Origin: Fenollaria massiliensis
Lineage (GTDB): Bacteria; Bacillota; Clostridia; Tissierellales; Peptoniphilaceae
Length of the DNA stretch: 64,000 nucleotides
Assembly (NCBI RefSeq): GCF_000312505.2
Contig: NZ_HG326225.1
Location: 262,249-326,248 of the forward strand
Direction: 5' to 3'
Shown: in pieces, positions 62,509 through 64,000 of the stretch
Layout of the letters: each line of letters opens with the position of its first letter
Position numbering within the stretch: position 1 is the stretch's first letter
Notes under the pieces: generated by a model
The model's database searches: none
What the model was told of the DNA's origin: nothing
What the model saw: only the letters and a program-made list of their open reading frames with translations
Made by a program: the position numbers and the translations under genes

Positions 62509-64000
62509 TTATTTATTTCCAATGACTTTTTCTAATATGCTGTTTGGAACTGGATCGTAGTGATCGAATTGCATTGAGTAGTTAGCTCTACCTTGTGTGT
62601 TACTTCTAAGGCTTGTTGCATATCCAAACATTTCTGAAAGTGGAACGAATGCTCTAACGTGTTGTGCTCCGTTATCAAGTTCCATACCTTCAATTCTACC
62701 TCTTCTTGAGTTTAAGTCTCCGATTACATCTCCCATGTATTCTTCAGGAGTTGTTACTTCAACTTTCATCATAGGTTCAAGAAGTGTAGGTGATGCTTTC
62801 TTAAGAGCATCTTTTATTGCCATAGAACCGGCAATCTTAAATGCCATTTCTGATGAGTCGACTTCGTGGTATGAACCATCGTATAAAGTTACTTTTACGT
62901 CAAGTACTGGATAACCAGCTATGATACCTGATTGTAATGCTTCTTGTATACCTTGATCAACTGGTCCAATGTATTCTTTTGGAATAGCTCCACCAACGAT
63001 TGCGTTAACGAATTCGTAACCTTTTCCTGCTGGTTGAGGTTCGATTCTGATTCTAGCGTGACCGTATTGTCCACGACCACCTGATTGTTTAACGTATTTA
63101 CCTTCGCCTTCTGCAGTTGACTTGATTGATTCTTTGTAAGCAACTTGTGGATTACCAACGTTTGCTTCTACTTTGAACTCTCTTAAAAGTCTGTCTACAA
63201 TGATTTCTAGGTGAAGTTCGCCCATGCCGGCGATGATTGTTTGACCTGTTTCTTCATCTGTATATGTCTTAAATGTTGGGTCTTCTTCAGCAAGCTTTAA
63301 TAAAGCTTGAGTCATCTTATCTTGTGAAGCTTTTGTCTTTGGTTCTATCGCTACTGAGATAACTGGTTCTGGGAATTCCATGTTTTCTAGTATGATTGGT
63401 TTGTCTTCAGCACATAGTGTATCACCTGTACCTGTAACTTTTAAACCTACTATAGCAACGATTGATCCTGCGTAAGCTTCTTCAATTTCTTCTCTCTTGT
63501 CAGCATGCATTAATACGATACGTCCGATTCTTTCTCTCTTACCCTTTGATGAGTTAAATACATAAGAACCGCTCTTTAGAACACCTGAGTAAATTCTTGC
63601 ATAAGCAAGTTTACCAACGAATGGGTCTGTAACGATCTTAAATGCTAATGCTGCTAATGGAGCATCATCTGCTGATTCTCTTTCAATTATTTCTCCATCT
63701 CTATCTGTACCTGTAACTGGTGGTATATCGATAGGTGATGGTAAATAATCAATTATAGCATCTAGAAGGAATTGTACACCCTTGTTCTTGTATGCACTAC
63801 CGCATAGAACTGGTGTTACTTGGTTAGCAACACATTCTCTTCTTAATACTTTTTTAATCATATCGTTAGGAACGTCTTCACCGCCTAGGTATAGTTCCAT
63901 AACTTCCTCGTCGAAATCAGCGATTTCTTCGATCATTTCTTCTCTATATTTTTGAGCTGTTTCTACTAAATCTTCTGGAATATCTGATTCTTGAATGATA
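62509..64000 (-). CDS. fusA: Elongation factor G (5' part beyond the window)
   Basis: Ribosomal translocase, 497 codons visible, N-terminal GTPase core outside the window. The visible part starts in the G' subdomain ([20 protein letters not shown]), continues through [26 protein letters not shown] (domain II), [18 protein letters not shown] (domain III), [15 protein letters not shown] (domain IV) and [17 protein letters not shown] (domain V). The reading frame is open to base 64000. It is a standard EF-G, unlike the paralogue at 51.8 kb. Confidence 0.97.
   Translation of the reverse strand, partial: IIQESDIPEDLVETAQKYREEMIEEIADFDEEVMELYLGGEDVPNDMIKKVLRRECVANQVTPVLCGSAYKNKGVQFLLDAIIDYLPSPIDIPPVTGTDRDGEIIERESADDAPLAALAFKIVTDPFVGKLAYARIYSGVLKSGSYVFNSSKGKRERIGRIVLMHADKREEIEEAYAGSIVAIVGLKVTGTGDTLCAEDKPIILENMEFPEPVISVAIEPKTKASQDKMTQALLKLAEEDPTFKTYTDEETGQTIIAGMGELHLEIIVDRLLREFKVEANVGNPQVAYKESIKSTAEGEGKYVKQSGGRGQYGHARIRIEPQPAGKGYEFVNAIVGGAIPKEYIGPVDQGIQEALQSGIIAGYPVLDVKVTLYDGSYHEVDSSEMAFKIAGSMAIKDALKKASPTLLEPMMKVEVTTPEEYMGDVIGDLNSRRGRIEGMELDNGAQHVRAFVPLSEMFGYATSLRSNTQGRANYSMQFDHYDPVPNSILEKVIGNK

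Overview
This is a 64 kb chromosomal window from a low-GC, Gram-positive, probably anaerobic bacterium. The gene set is that of a Firmicute: a ctsR-mcsA-mcsB-clpC-radA heat-shock operon, a veg gene behind a strong housekeeping promoter, non-mevalonate isoprenoid genes (ispD, ispE, ispF), a PIN-TRAM protein and a CarD-type regulator. There are also an SLH-anchored surface enzyme, a sortase-type adhesin, lipoproteins with lipoboxes, and peroxiredoxin and peptidase genes typical of anaerobic peptide fermenters. I infer a Tissierellia/Peptoniphilaceae-like organism; no rRNA or tRNA gene is present to confirm this.

Layout. Positions 1-4.6 kb: minus-strand genes (a PLP decarboxylase cut by the window edge, an unknown membrane protein, ispE, veg, htrA). 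4.7-7 kb: plus-strand exonuclease III (frameshifted), a G5/3D cell-wall protein and a DUF218 protein. 7-12.4 kb: three half-size ABC exporters around a small GlsB-like membrane protein. 12.5-14.4 kb: free methionine sulfoxide reductase and a glycosyltransferase. 14.6-26.3 kb: Mrp ATPase, M20 peptidase, DUF7916-like protein, three more ABC exporters (one frameshifted), a C69 dipeptidase, peroxiredoxin and a DUF1576 membrane protein. 26.4-36.5 kb: one co-directional block that starts with a UgpBAEC-like ABC importer, followed by PHP and HAD phosphatases, a nucleotidyltransferase-like TIGR04282 protein, two TVP38/DedA-like membrane proteins, a TIGR04283 glycosyltransferase and an iron-sulfur protein. 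36.7-41.7 kb: SLH-anchored metallophosphoesterase, YibE/F protein, a 46-residue secreted peptide and a rhodanese lipoprotein. 41.8-44.6 kb: carD-pinTRAM-ispD-ispF. 45-51 kb: the CtsR operon. 51.8-56 kb: an EF-G paralogue, M20 amidohydrolase and a lipoprotein. 56-61 kb: a very large adhesin. 61-64 kb: tuf and the 3' part of fusA.

What stands out. (1) The adhesin reading frame is broken by a G7 run that one more G would repair, which looks like an ON/OFF phase-variation switch. (2) A C8 run sits exactly between the -35 and -10 boxes of an ABC exporter promoter, a second possible length-dependent switch. (3) McsB lacks several catalytic residues, including the cysteine, and ClpC has lost one of its two phosphoarginine-binding glutamates, so the arginine-phosphorylation tag system looks reduced to an adaptor. 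(4) A mosaic of short hairpin modules lies in two arrays, partly inverted, on either side of the ctsR-radA operon; one stem shows two compensatory base-pair changes. (5) An M20 hydrolase and a lipoprotein are divergently transcribed from promoters whose -35 boxes both lie in one perfect 20-bp palindrome. Three coding regions (exonuclease III, one ABC exporter, the adhesin) contain single-base frame breaks in or near homopolymers; sequencing error cannot be excluded for any of them.
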